A DNA stretch of 55,271 nt from CAYPLH01 sp964411505. Its GTDB lineage: Bacteria; Bacillota; Clostridia; CAYPLH01; DUMO01. Position numbers and translations under genes: made by a program. Within the stretch, counting starts at the first letter, position 1. Every line of letters starts with the position of its first letter. Location of the stretch: positions 1 through 55,271 of the forward strand of contig CAYPLH010000025.1 in the NCBI GenBank assembly GCA_964411505.1, written 5' to 3'. Positions 45,397-54,213 of this stretch are shown here, piece after piece. The notes under the pieces were generated by a model. It did no database searches. It worked only from the letters and a program-made list of their open reading frames with translations, and was not told the DNA's origin.

Positions 45397-46908
45397 TTAG
45401 CTGTAATTATATTGCTCTTTGACTTTTGCAATCACTGCATCTATGTTTTTTGCAAGTTCTTCCGAAATATTGCCGCTTTCTTTTACTTCTTTTTTAATAT
45501 GAGCAGCATGTGTATCCACATAATTAATGAGTTCCCTCTGAAACTTACTTATACGCCTAAGATCAATGTCTTGCATAAGTTTTTTACTTAAGGCATATAA
45601 AATCAAAACCTGAACTTCAACATCCATAGGTTTGTACTGTGGCTGTTTGAGAACTTCCATAATGCGATCGCCATAATTTAGCCTGTCTAAAGTATCCTGA
45701 TTTAAATCAGATCCAAATTGAGAAAAAGCTGCCAATTCTTTGTACTGCGCATACTCGATTCTCAGTGGACCAGCCAACTTTTTCATAGCGGAGATCTGAG
45801 CTGAACCACCAACTCTGGAAACAGATAAACCAGGATTGATTGCTGGTCGAACTCCATTGTTGAATAGCTCTGCCTCCAAATAAATCTGACCATCTGTTAT
45901 AGATATAACATTCGTTGGAATATAAGCTGAGATATCACCTTCTTGTGTCTCAACAATAGGCAGAGCTGTCGAAGTACCTCCACCGTGCTCTTCGCTCATA
46001 CACGCCGCACGTTCTAATAATCTTGAGTGTAGATAAAAAACATCGCCCGGATAGGCCTCACGACCAGGTGGACGACCTAAAAGCAAACTAATTGCTCGAT
46101 AAGCCACCGCATGCTTGGATAAATCATCATAGACTACTAAAACATCCTTCCCCTTATACATCCATTCTTCCGCGATTGCGCAACCTGCATAAGGAGCTAT
46201 ATATTGTAATGGTGCTGACTCACTGGCAGTAGCTAAAACTACTGTTGTGTATGCCATAGCACCAGTTTGGTTCAGCACTTTAATTATGCGTGCCACAGTT
46301 GATGCCTTTTGTCCTATGGCAACATATACACAGTAGACATCCTTGTCTTTCTGATTAATAATTGTATCAATTGCAATAGCAGTCTTTCCTGTTCCACGGT
46401 CACCAATAATCAATTCTCTTTGACCCTTCCCAATTGGAACCAGTGAATCGATTGCTTTAATACCCGTCTGCAGTGGTTGGTTCACTTCACGGCGCATAAT
46501 TACACTAGGAGCACTACTTTCTATGTTGCGATAAATATCCGACTCAATAGGACCCTTATCATCAATTGGTTCTCCAAGTGCATTTACCACGCGTCCTAAC
46601 ATGTTATCACCTACTGGGACTGCAGCCATTCTACCTGTCAATTTAACAGGATCGCCTTCTTTGATGCCTGCATCAGAACCCATAATGACAACGCCTATGC
46701 TATCTTCATCCAGATTCAGCGCCATGCCAAAAGTCCCATTGGGGAATTCTAGGAGCTCGCCACTCATCGCACTGTACAAGCCATACACCCGTGCGATGCC
46801 ATCTCCAACCTGTATAACAGTACCGGCCTCAGAAAAATCCAATTCAGTTGAATATGACTCAATCTGTCTTTTTATCACATTACTTGTTTCATCAGGATTA
46901 ATCAGCAT
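45397..46908 (-). CDS. atpA: F1 ATP synthase alpha subunit
   Basis: The 503-aa non-catalytic nucleotide-binding subunit. Walker A is GDRGTGKTAIAID, and VSRVGGSAQ carries the arginine finger. Complete. The start ATG overlaps the atpH stop by 7 bp (46902-46908). Confidence 0.97.
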   Translation of the reverse strand: MLINPDETSNVIKRQIESYSTELDFSEAGTVIQVGDGIARVYGLYSAMSGELLEFPNGTFGMALNLDEDSIGVVIMGSDAGIKEGDPVKLTGRMAAVPVGDNMLGRVVNALGEPIDDKGPIESDIYRNIESSAPSVIMRREVNQPLQTGIKAIDSLVPIGKGQRELIIGDRGTGKTAIAIDTIINQKDKDVYCVYVAIGQKASTVARIIKVLNQTGAMAYTTVVLATASESAPLQYIAPYAGCAIAEEWMYKGKDVLVVYDDLSKHAVAYRAISLLLGRPPGREAYPGDVFYLHSRLLERAACMSEEHGGGTSTALPIVETQEGDISAYIPTNVISITDGQIYLEAELFNNGVRPAINPGLSVSRVGGSAQISAMKKLAGPLRIEYAQYKELAAFSQFGSDLNQDTLDRLNYGDRIMEVLKQPQYKPMDVEVQVLILYALSKKLMQDIDLRRISKFQRELINYVDTHAAHIKKEVKESGNISEELAKNIDAVIAKVKEQYNYS

Positions 46909-47663
46909 TCATAATTTCCTTTCTTTATGCGTTTTTTCATAATATCCAATTCAGATCTCAGGGTTCCATCAAACGCATGTCCGTCTACCAAAATATAAAA
47001 TCCACCTATCACATCAGGATCAACTATGTTTTTGACCTTGACATGCATATCTACCTTTTTTGATAGTATTGCGCTGATAGATTCAATTTGTCCTTCTGTT
47101 AGAGCTTTAGCTGAGACAACTTTCGCCTCAATATCTCCTCTATAAAAACGTTTTTTCATATTGTTCAATTGAGCTCTTACAGTGCCATCAAAGATACGCC
47201 CATCTACTAAAATATAAAAACCGCCTAACACATCAGGATCGACTGTGGCGCTAACCTCAACCTGCATATCTATTTGTTTTGATAATAAGGTTCTTATGGA
47301 TTCAATTTGTTCGTTTGTTAGTGCTTTAGCACTAACAATTTTCGCTTCCATTCTACCTAATTGTCTGTTCACTCGTTCTATATATGCTGTTAATGCAGGC
47401 ACAATCAATGATTCTCGACTCTTTCGAACCATAAGAGATAAAAAACCCATCATGCTCTTGCTAAGCTTATCTGAAAAAGCGTTATGGAAAAATTGGCGTT
47501 TAGCAGAATCCGAGATATGAGGATGTATAAGAAATGCTTGTATATCCTTGTTATCAAGGGCATCTCTAACCATAGTTGCTTGCTCCAGATCCTCTTCTAA
47601 GGCATCAGTCTCTTCTGAAATATTAAAAAGTGCATTAGCGTAGCGTTCCTTTATTTGCGCCAT
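46902..47663 (-). CDS. atpH: F1 ATP synthase delta subunit with duplicated C-terminal domain
   Basis: The stator subunit linking F1 to the b subunits. Normal delta is about 175-185 aa; this one has 253. Residues 1-100 are the usual helical OSCP domain. The C-terminal domain then appears twice, residues 103-176 and 177-249, at a constant offset of 73 residues. Each copy has A-K-x-V-S-A-K-A-L-T, VDPDVxGGFYILVDG and FDGTxR, the PROSITE-type delta signature. The copies are about two thirds identical. The frame is unbroken and the overlaps with atpF (13 bp) and atpA (7 bp) are normal, so an assembly error is unlikely. How the extra domain fits the stator is unknown. Confidence 0.93.
   Translation of the reverse strand: MAQIKERYANALFNISEETDALEEDLEQATMVRDALDNKDIQAFLIHPHISDSAKRQFFHNAFSDKLSKSMMGFLSLMVRKSRESLIVPALTAYIERVNRQLGRMEAKIVSAKALTNEQIESIRTLLSKQIDMQVEVSATVDPDVLGGFYILVDGRIFDGTVRAQLNNMKKRFYRGDIEAKVVSAKALTEGQIESISAILSKKVDMHVKVKNIVDPDVIGGFYILVDGHAFDGTLRSELDIMKKRIKKGNYEC
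46917..47357 (-). repeat. Tandem duplication inside atpH (219-bp unit)
   Basis: Unit 1 is 47136-47357 and unit 2 is 46917-47135. They have diverged at the DNA level (for example both encode VDPDV and GGFYILVDG with differing codons), so the duplication is old and kept by selection. Confidence 0.88.
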
Positions 47664-48205
47664 TTTTTATCCTCCAGCTGAGCCAGAGCATCATCAAAGA
47701 GTTTATCTTGATCCTCATTGCCTATATTGTGAGTAATATATTTTTCGGCCATGAGAGTAGAAAGCTCAATAATGTAAAGACGTGTATCTATCTTGAACCT
47801 TTTCTTATCTGCTTCAATACTATCTAACGAACGTTTCTTGAGCCTAGCAGCTTCTTTTCTGGCTTCCTCCAAAATAACTTGCTTTTCGTCCACAGCTTCA
47901 AGACGAGCCGCTTCAAGAACCTGTAAACGCTCTTTGTCTATATTCTCTTTTTTTGATTCATATTCTTCTATAAGTCTATTGGCTTTGGTCATAGTTGCAT
48001 CTGAATCATCAATCTTGTTCTGAATCTTTTCTGTACGATTTTGCATAAACCGTTTGACCGGTTTATAAAGAATAAAATTCAGTGCAACCGCTAAAATAAT
48101 CCCATTGAGCAATTGGATACCGGTGCCAATCAAGGTTTGCGTATCTAAAGCAAAAACACGTCCTTCAGGTACAGCTTGAGTTAGAAAAACTATTGTACTA
48201 TGCAA
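47651..48205 (-). CDS. atpF: FO ATP synthase b subunit
   Basis: A 184-aa peripheral stalk subunit. One N-terminal membrane helix (about 27-46: IQLLNGIILAVALNFILYKP) is followed by a long charged coiled coil to residue 150 and the delta-binding end. TTG start, AAAGGAG 11 bases upstream. Standard size. Confidence 0.93.
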   Translation of the reverse strand: MHSTIVFLTQAVPEGRVFALDTQTLIGTGIQLLNGIILAVALNFILYKPVKRFMQNRTEKIQNKIDDSDATMTKANRLIEEYESKKENIDKERLQVLEAARLEAVDEKQVILEEARKEAARLKKRSLDSIEADKKRFKIDTRLYIIELSTLMAEKYITHNIGNEDQDKLFDDALAQLEDKKWRK

Positions 48206-48258
48206 TTTCTGATGGTCTCCTTTCTTCTGTCTCTATGTCAAAATCATCAATTCACTCA

Positions 48259-48549
48259 TTAACTTACAAACTTAATAAATATATTTACTAATGGATTAGC
48301 GAAAAGCATGATAATGGCAATTACAAGACCATATATGCCCGATGTCTCACTCAGTGCTACACCAATGAACATCGCACTTCGAATATCATCAGAGGCTTCT
48401 GGCTGCCTGGCCATGGATTCTATAGCCTGGGCTACGATTTTTGCCTGCCCAAATGTTGTGAACGCTCCGTTTAGGAGCGCAACTGCAGCTGCTATATGAG
48501 CTACACTAATGATTGTTGCTAATGATGCTTCCAAAATAATTTCCTCCAT
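48259..48549 (-). CDS. atpE: FO ATP synthase c subunit, sodium-type signature
   Basis: The 96-aa rotor ring subunit with two helices joined by the ARQPEA loop. Aligned without gaps to the Ilyobacter tartaricus c subunit, the Na+ ligand positions are filled by Gln35 (Q32), Glu68 (E65), Thr69 (S66), Ser70 (T67) and Tyr73 (Y70), so Na+ coupling is likely. The glycine-rich packing motif of helix 1 is reduced: the stretch reads NGAFTTFGQAK, with Phe and Thr where Gly is usual, so ring packing may differ. RBS AAATTATTTTGGAAG is poor; ATG 48549 follows GGAGGAAA. Confidence 0.93.
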   Translation of the reverse strand: MEEIILEASLATIISVAHIAAAVALLNGAFTTFGQAKIVAQAIESMARQPEASDDIRSAMFIGVALSETSGIYGLVIAIIMLFANPLVNIFIKFVS

Positions 48550-48622
48550 TCAACTCTTTCTTAAATTAATATATATTTTTAAAGTCTTTAATTCAAAATT
48601 CGTCAGTTCATTCATCAAGGTG

Positions 48623-49297
48623 TTACTCTGCAGCCTCTTTGATATACATAAGGCTTAAGATAACAAATATGTAAGTTTGCAAAAAACCTATTATCACGTC
48701 AAAGAATGCGTGTAACAAGGCTGGAATGCCAATTTGAAAAAATATTGGCGTTAGCGCATAATAAAGCGTCAAAATAATTGTACCTGAAAGCACATTACCA
48801 AAAAGTCGGAAACTCAAAGATACCGGCTTGGCTAACTCACCAATCAAATTTATTGGAAAAAACACAAAATTAGGCTCAAATAAACTCTTTAAAAACTTTC
48901 CTTTTCGATGTCTAAGACCCATAAACACCATACCTAAAAAACCGCCCAATGCAAGTGCAAAAGTAGTAACAAAGTCGGCCGTTGGCGCTCTTAGTCCGAA
49001 AACACTGAATAAACTGGATGAAAAAACAAACACAAAAACCATAAAAAACCAAGGTGCAATATAGGAAAGTTTTTCCCCTAACGTATTGTTGACGAAGTTA
49101 TCGAACATTTCGACAGCTGCTTCTATTATGTTTTGGAAACCTGTAGGAATAGTTTTAAAACTATTAAGGCCAATGCGTATCATAACTGCAATCAAAATCA
49201 GGATTGACATGATAACCCATGTATTAAAAATCGTTTCTGTTATCCAAACTTCAACACCTGCAATTTCTATAATCCAATAATTATCTACATTTAACAC
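48623..49297 (-). CDS. atpB: FO ATP synthase a subunit
   Basis: The 224-aa stator channel subunit with five to six helices. The essential Arg lies in LSFRLFGNVLSG, and the preceding NLIGELAKPVSLS is standard. The C-terminal helices (FLQTYIFVILSLMYIKEA) are complete. It lies 37 bp downstream of the atpI-like gene. Confidence 0.95.
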   Translation of the reverse strand: MLNVDNYWIIEIAGVEVWITETIFNTWVIMSILILIAVMIRIGLNSFKTIPTGFQNIIEAAVEMFDNFVNNTLGEKLSYIAPWFFMVFVFVFSSSLFSVFGLRAPTADFVTTFALALGGFLGMVFMGLRHRKGKFLKSLFEPNFVFFPINLIGELAKPVSLSFRLFGNVLSGTIILTLYYALTPIFFQIGIPALLHAFFDVIIGFLQTYIFVILSLMYIKEAAE

Positions 49298-49334
49298 GAC
49301 TTATCACCACCTATACTTACAATCAGTTTTTTAT

Positions 49335-49706
49335 TTAGCTCTTCGATTTAAATTTTGTACTATATGCAGCAAGTGAGTAAGCTAAAATACCTGCTACCAC
49401 ACCCCACAGGTTAATCTGTGGTATTATAGCACCTATGACCAATGCAAAACCTGATAGCAAAATCCTCAATATATTCTGAAGACTGAGGTATTGTGCTGCT
49501 CGTTTTTTTTCCATTGTAAGGGCCCTGTCCACAGCACGATCAAGGAGAAACACCCTAGCAATACTGATGACTGAACCTAGCATGACTCCAAACAAAAAAG
49601 GAATAAAGCCAAAAGAGCGGTAATAAATAATTGAACCTAAAATGCATATCAATGTTATTATAAGTATTATAATTATCATTCTCTTTGCTAAATCAGATAG
49701 TCGCAT
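49335..49706 (-). CDS. atpI: ATP synthase protein I (AtpI-like)
   Basis: A 123-aa protein with four membrane helices (LYYRSFGFIPFLFGVMLGSV in the middle). AtpI assists c-ring assembly and Mg2+/c-ring handling in bacteria. Position directly ahead of atpB is typical. Sequence conservation is always low in this family, so the name rests on size, topology and context. Confidence 0.75.
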   Translation of the reverse strand: MRLSDLAKRMIIIILIITLICILGSIIYYRSFGFIPFLFGVMLGSVISIARVFLLDRAVDRALTMEKKRAAQYLSLQNILRILLSGFALVIGAIIPQINLWGVVAGILAYSLAAYSTKFKSKS

Positions 49707-49740
49707 TATACCTCTCTACTTTAAAAAATCTCTCATGTTA

Positions 49741-49983
49741 TCAGTCATTATTTTTTGTACCACTTATATTAAATATGGTTTTGATTGCAGCTCCCGCACC
49801 CAGTAAAGAAAAAACCAAGAGCAGCCAAGGTGCAGTACCCAACAAATCATCTAAAAACTTGCCTAATAGGACACCAACCAATACTGATGCCAACATAGTA
49901 AACCCAATCTGTGAGAAGTTAACTAAAGCACGAAAAGCTTGACTGTCCTTAGATTTCTTCTCCTTGTCGCGCTGCATACTCAA
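49741..49983 (-). CDS. atpZ: AtpZ-like small membrane protein
   Basis: About 80 residues. A charged head (QRDKEKKSKDSQAFRALVNF) is followed by two helices (SQIGFTMLASVLVGVLLGKFLDD and PWLLLVFSLLGAGAAIKTIF). This is the AtpZ/AtpQ type found as first gene of atp operons, thought to work with AtpI in Mg2+/Ca2+ or c-ring handling. I place the start at TTG 49983, nine bases after AGGAGG; ATG 49977 is the alternative. The long frame up to 50178 is leader RNA. Confidence 0.75.
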   Translation of the reverse strand: MSMQRDKEKKSKDSQAFRALVNFSQIGFTMLASVLVGVLLGKFLDDLLGTAPWLLLVFSLLGAGAAIKTIFNISGTKNND

Positions 49984-50178
49984 GAAAAGCGTCCTCCTCA
50001 CTTTAATGTGTAGTGTCAAAAATGCAAACAGGTAACCCCACATTTTAATATAACTTATTTTAAAATAAATTAAAATATGATTGCTCCCTAGCAAGATGCA
50101 AAGTGAATTAACTCTCCAAGCTATATATGCGAAATTGCAACAGAAAGCCACAATAGTGACTTTCTGAAGGATAATCAT

Positions 50179-50207
50179 AATATAACAAAAATATTGAATA
50201 ATGTCAA
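50179..50207 (-). promoter_or_regulatory. Sigma-A promoter of the atp operon
   Basis: TTGACA (50202-50207), 17 bp, TATATT (50179-50184) on the minus strand. It predicts a leader of about 190 nt before atpZ, including a hairpin GAAAGTCAC...GTGGCTTTC. Confidence 0.8.
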
Positions 50208-50360
50208 CTTTCGAAAGTCATATTTTCTTGTGTTAACATTGCTATCAAGAGGCTGATTCTTATATCTTAGTCGCGATAAAGTCACGGATCTTTGCTGCCT
50301 CTTAAAAAGTACCACAGCGTTAATTCTTGAATTATATGGTGACCGTCGGTTATAGCTTCA

Positions 50361-51428
50361 TTATTTCATTTTAAACTCTGAATAAATGTGCTCATATTCT
50401 TCTAATACTTCTGCTACATCAATATAAAAGCTAGTATTTTCAATTACCTCATCTGGTATATTTAACATTGGATTGTTCTTAAAATCCTCTGGTAAATACT
50501 CTTCAGCTGCTTTATTTGCGCTGGCGAAGTTTGTAATATCAGAGATTTTTGCACTAACTTCGGGCTCTAACAAAAAGTTCAAGAATTTATAGGCATTGTC
50601 TTTGTTAGGTGCTTGTTTAGACATTACAAAGCAATCCAGATAGATAGGCATGCCTTCTTCTGGAAATACCGGCTCAAGCTTCTCATCAGCCACCTTACCT
50701 TTAACTGCTTGATTTGAATACATAAATCCTGCAACTGCTTCACCATTTATCAAAGAGTCTTCAGGAGTATTAGTTTCAAATCTTACTATTTTATCTCTTA
50801 GCTCAAACAATTTTTCTTTAGCTTGCGCTACTTTTACCGGATCTGTCTCATTATACTCGTGACCTAAAGACTTTAGGACTAGTCCCATAATTTCAACAGA
50901 CCAATCTATTAAAACTACTTTGTTCTTTAATTCTTCTTGCCATAAGCCCTTATAGCCTGTAATCGGATCTGCTCCTAATTTCTTAACAGCTTCAGGATTG
51001 ACAAGCAAAAATGAAATTGATACTGCATAAGGTATTGAATACTCATCATTCTCATCATAATAGTTGCCTTGATATACAGGGTTTATGTTTGAGAAATTTG
51101 ATAGCTTTTCTTTATTTAATATTTCAAGGTACCCATTTTGTCTCAATATATCTACCATGTAATCTGTTGTTACTGCTAAATCATATTGGTTCGGACTGGC
51201 TTCTAATAAAGACTGCATATCTTCATTAGATGTTACTTCTTTGTAATTAACTTTTATACCGGTTTCCTTTTCAAACTGATTGATTACTTCACGAGGAATA
51301 AAGTCTCCTCCCCATGTCATAAGATTAATTTGCTTACTGCCACTACCCACATTACAGCCAACTAAAGCAAGTGTGAAAATTGTGGCTATCGTTAATACTA
51401 AAACTCTTTTAATTCTTGTGTTCAACAA
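50361..51428 (-). CDS. potD: Spermidine/putrescine-binding lipoprotein
   Basis: A 355-aa solute-binding protein of the PotD type. The lipobox is ALVGC with Cys25. The mature N-terminus has LMTWGGDFIPREVINQFEKE and the segment YDLAVTTDYMVDILRQNGYL, as in polyamine-binding PotD. TTG start with AAAGGAGG, directly after the potC stop. The last gene of the potABCD operon. Confidence 0.9.
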   Translation of the reverse strand: MLNTRIKRVLVLTIATIFTLALVGCNVGSGSKQINLMTWGGDFIPREVINQFEKETGIKVNYKEVTSNEDMQSLLEASPNQYDLAVTTDYMVDILRQNGYLEILNKEKLSNFSNINPVYQGNYYDENDEYSIPYAVSISFLLVNPEAVKKLGADPITGYKGLWQEELKNKVVLIDWSVEIMGLVLKSLGHEYNETDPVKVAQAKEKLFELRDKIVRFETNTPEDSLINGEAVAGFMYSNQAVKGKVADEKLEPVFPEEGMPIYLDCFVMSKQAPNKDNAYKFLNFLLEPEVSAKISDITNFASANKAAEEYLPEDFKNNPMLNIPDEVIENTSFYIDVAEVLEEYEHIYSEFKMK

Positions 51429-52220
51429 CTAAATTGCCTCCTTTTGATTACTCTTTTTATTAATAAGTTGACTTACGCCAACTATGAAAAACGTACCTAC
51501 TAAAATTAAAGTACACAGGGCGTTAATTTTGGGTGTAACCCCTACACGCATCATAGAGAAAACATGAACCGGCAATGTTGTAGATGTTGCCCCAGACATA
51601 TAAGTTGAAATTACAACATCATCTAAAGAGATCGCCATTGCTAATAAAGATGCTGTCAAAATTGATGGCAAAACTAATGGTAATATGATTGTTTTAATAA
51701 TTTGCCCTTTAGTAGCACCTAAATCTTTTGCAGCCTCTATAATGGATTTATTGATTTCTTTAAGTCTAAGCTGAACCATAATATATACATACGGTACACA
51801 AAAAAGCGAGTGTGAAAGTACCAGTGTTAAATACCCAAAAGGCAGCTTTAATGCAGAGAAAAACAAAAGCAAAGAAACTCCTAGCGCTACCTCTGGGATA
51901 AGTAATGGTAAAATCATGACTCCATTTATATTCTTTTCCATCCTCTTAGTAACATACAATGTAGCAATAGCTGCAGCTGTCCCTAGGATAGCAGACAAAA
52001 TGGAGGTTAAGATAGCTACAAGTATACTAATTTTAAATGCTTCCACAATAACTCTATCGTTAAGCAGCTCTTTATACCAATCCAATGTAAAACCTGTCCA
52101 TTGAGCTGTAGAGGAACTTTGATTAAAGGAATATAAAATAACACTAAGAACCGGGACATAAAGTATTACAAAAAATAAGGATAGATAGAAGGTACGAAAC
52201 CTTTTTGGCTTTGCACTCAC
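51429..52220 (-). CDS. potC: Polyamine ABC transporter permease PotC
   Basis: A 263-aa permease with six helices and the EAA motif EAAKDLGATKGQIIKTIILPL. YMSGATSTTLPVHVFSMMRVGVTP is typical of PotC. It overlaps potB by 4 bp and abuts potD. Confidence 0.92.
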   Translation of the reverse strand: MSAKPKRFRTFYLSLFFVILYVPVLSVILYSFNQSSSTAQWTGFTLDWYKELLNDRVIVEAFKISILVAILTSILSAILGTAAAIATLYVTKRMEKNINGVMILPLLIPEVALGVSLLLFFSALKLPFGYLTLVLSHSLFCVPYVYIMVQLRLKEINKSIIEAAKDLGATKGQIIKTIILPLVLPSILTASLLAMAISLDDVVISTYMSGATSTTLPVHVFSMMRVGVTPKINALCTLILVGTFFIVGVSQLINKKSNQKEAI

Positions 52221-53068
52221 AGGAACAACCCCTCCTTCTTATTCTTGGTAATACGGCTATAAATAAATAAAACAATCAAAACCAATACAATCATTCCTAC
52301 AGAGAATGCTGCGGCAAGAGGTTTATTTCTACCTCTTGTCACCTGTGAATTTATTAAGTTTCCTAAAAATATGTTCTGCCCTCCACCCAAAAGATCAGAT
52401 ATAAAAAACAGACCTAGTGAGGGAATAAAAACTAAAGTAAACCCACCAGCAATCCCTGGCATAGTAAGAGGGAGCGTTATATTAAAAAATGTTTTCCATT
52501 TACCCGCACCTAAATCATACGAAGCTTCAAGCAAGGATCGTTCAAGCTTATCAACAGAATTAAATATAGCAATTATCATAAAGGGAATTAACATATATGA
52601 GGTACCAACAAGGACAGTACCAAACTTATACATCATAGGCAATGGTCTGTTAGTTATATTAAGCTTAATAAGCACATTGTTTATCAGCCCAGTATTCCCT
52701 AAAAGTATGATCCAGCCGTAAGTTCTAAGCAAGCTTGATATCCAAAACGGAAGTATAATCAATACGATTGATAAAGCGCGTTTTTTGGATTCTAAGCTAG
52801 CCGTAAAGTATGCAACGGGATAACCAACAAATAGTGTGATTAACCCTGTTAGTGTTGCTAATAAAAACGAATTATAAAAAACTTTTAAGTATACAGGGTC
52901 AAATATCCTTTTATAATTTTCCAAATTAAATTCAAATACTATATTGCCTAAACTATCTCTTGACAAAAAGCTTAATACCACAACATATATAAGCGGTATG
53001 CCAACTAATAATCCTATCCAAGCTAGAATAGGTATCGCAGGCAAATCTTGTTTAATTTTTTTGAACAT
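52217..53068 (-). CDS. potB: Polyamine ABC transporter permease PotB
   Basis: A 283-aa permease with six helices. The EAA motif is EASYDLGAGKWKTFFNITLPLTMPG, and LGGGQNIFLGNLI is a PotB feature. Start at ATG 53068 (GGAGGACAGTA upstream), overlapping potA by 17 bp; the frame begins earlier at 53131 but inside potA. Confidence 0.92.
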   Translation of the reverse strand: MFKKIKQDLPAIPILAWIGLLVGIPLIYVVVLSFLSRDSLGNIVFEFNLENYKRIFDPVYLKVFYNSFLLATLTGLITLFVGYPVAYFTASLESKKRALSIVLIILPFWISSLLRTYGWIILLGNTGLINNVLIKLNITNRPLPMMYKFGTVLVGTSYMLIPFMIIAIFNSVDKLERSLLEASYDLGAGKWKTFFNITLPLTMPGIAGGFTLVFIPSLGLFFISDLLGGGQNIFLGNLINSQVTRGRNKPLAAAFSVGMIVLVLIVLFIYSRITKNKKEGLFL

Positions 53069-54167
53069 TACTGTCCTCCGCATAATCTTCCATAGGAAGT
53101 AAGATCGCTCCTGACTCTTCCCAAGATACATAAACCTTATCTTCTACATCGTAGTCACAGTTGTTATTCTGATACTGTATAACAGTAATAATCTCGCCAT
53201 CTATATTTATCTCAGTTTTAATTTGTGAACCTGCGTAATGGACAGACACAACCTCACCCATTAGGGTATTAGGTATCTTTAAACAAGATATTCTCATCTT
53301 ATCCATATGAATAGCTAAGATTGCAGTTTCTGTGGTGTCGTTAACGCCTGCAACACAATTAGGGCACTTAACATCCATTATATTACTTCCTAATTTTATC
53401 TTGTAATATTCATTATTTCTTTCTAAAATCTGAACCTTTTTTATATTCCTATCCCCTATAAAATCTGCTACAAAGAGGTTTTTAGGATTATTATATATCT
53501 CACTAGGATTCCCCAGCTGCTGAATTTCACCTTTATTTATAATTACTATTCGATCAGACATATTAAGCGCTTCCTCTTGGTCATGAGTAACATAAACAAA
53601 AGTAGTTTTAGCCTGTTTCTGTAAATGAGCAAGCTCCGTTTGCATATATTTTCGAAGCTTTAAGTCTAAAGCTCCTAAAGGCTCATCTAAAAGCAAAATA
53701 TCCGGTTCATTAATTAAAGCCCTGGCTATAGCAATCCTCTGTCTTTGACCGCCAGATAATTGATGAGCCATTCTATCTTCATAACCTATCATCTGTACTA
53801 ATTCCAAAGCATCGGCAACTCTTGCTTTTAATTCCTTCTCATTCAAAGATTTTTTAACTCTAGGTCCATATGCAACATTGTCATAGACATTTAAATGAGG
53901 AAATAAAGCATAGTTTTGAAAAACTGTATTAACATTTCTCTTGTTAGCTGCCAAATCCTTAATGGAAGTACCTTTTAGTAAAATATCCCCCGAATCAATA
54001 CCTTCAAGTCCAGCAATGCATCTTAAAATAGTTGTTTTCCCACAACCCGAAGGACCCAAAAGAGTTAAAAATTCGCCATCTTTTATATCAAGTGATATAC
54101 CCTTTAAAATATGCGAGTTACCATAGTATTTATTTATGTTCTTCAATCGTAGCAGCGGTTCCTGCAT
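53052..54167 (-). CDS. potA: Polyamine ABC transporter ATPase PotA
   Basis: A 371-aa ATPase. Walker A is GPSGCGKTT, the signature LSGGQRQR, Walker B ILLLDEPLGALD, and the H-loop VTHDQEEAL. A C-terminal TOBE regulatory domain (about 290-360) follows. RBS AAAGGGAG. Only 16 bp separate the ATG from the RAYT element's hairpin, so the operon's own promoter must lie beyond the element or within it. Confidence 0.93.
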   Translation of the reverse strand: MQEPLLRLKNINKYYGNSHILKGISLDIKDGEFLTLLGPSGCGKTTILRCIAGLEGIDSGDILLKGTSIKDLAANKRNVNTVFQNYALFPHLNVYDNVAYGPRVKKSLNEKELKARVADALELVQMIGYEDRMAHQLSGGQRQRIAIARALINEPDILLLDEPLGALDLKLRKYMQTELAHLQKQAKTTFVYVTHDQEEALNMSDRIVIINKGEIQQLGNPSEIYNNPKNLFVADFIGDRNIKKVQILERNNEYYKIKLGSNIMDVKCPNCVAGVNDTTETAILAIHMDKMRISCLKIPNTLMGEVVSVHYAGSQIKTEINIDGEIITVIQYQNNNCDYDVEDKVYVSWEESGAILLPMEDYAEDSNVQKN

Positions 54168-54183
54168 ATAAAACTCCCTTTCC

Positions 54184-54210
54184 TAAGACAGGGGACGGAG
54201 ATGTGTCTTA
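54184..54210. repeat. REP hairpin, left flank of the RAYT gene
   Basis: TAAGACAGGGGACGGAGATG and TGTCTTA: the second REP dialect (GAGATG in place of TTCTG). It matches the units at 55010-55100 and lies four bases past the RAYT stop. Confidence 0.8.
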
Positions 54211-54213
54211 TAG

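Noticed and set aside
42743..49280. Numerous plus-strand frames opposite the atp genes
   Set aside because: They are antisense shadows of well-conserved ATP synthase genes, without RBSs or recognisable domains.
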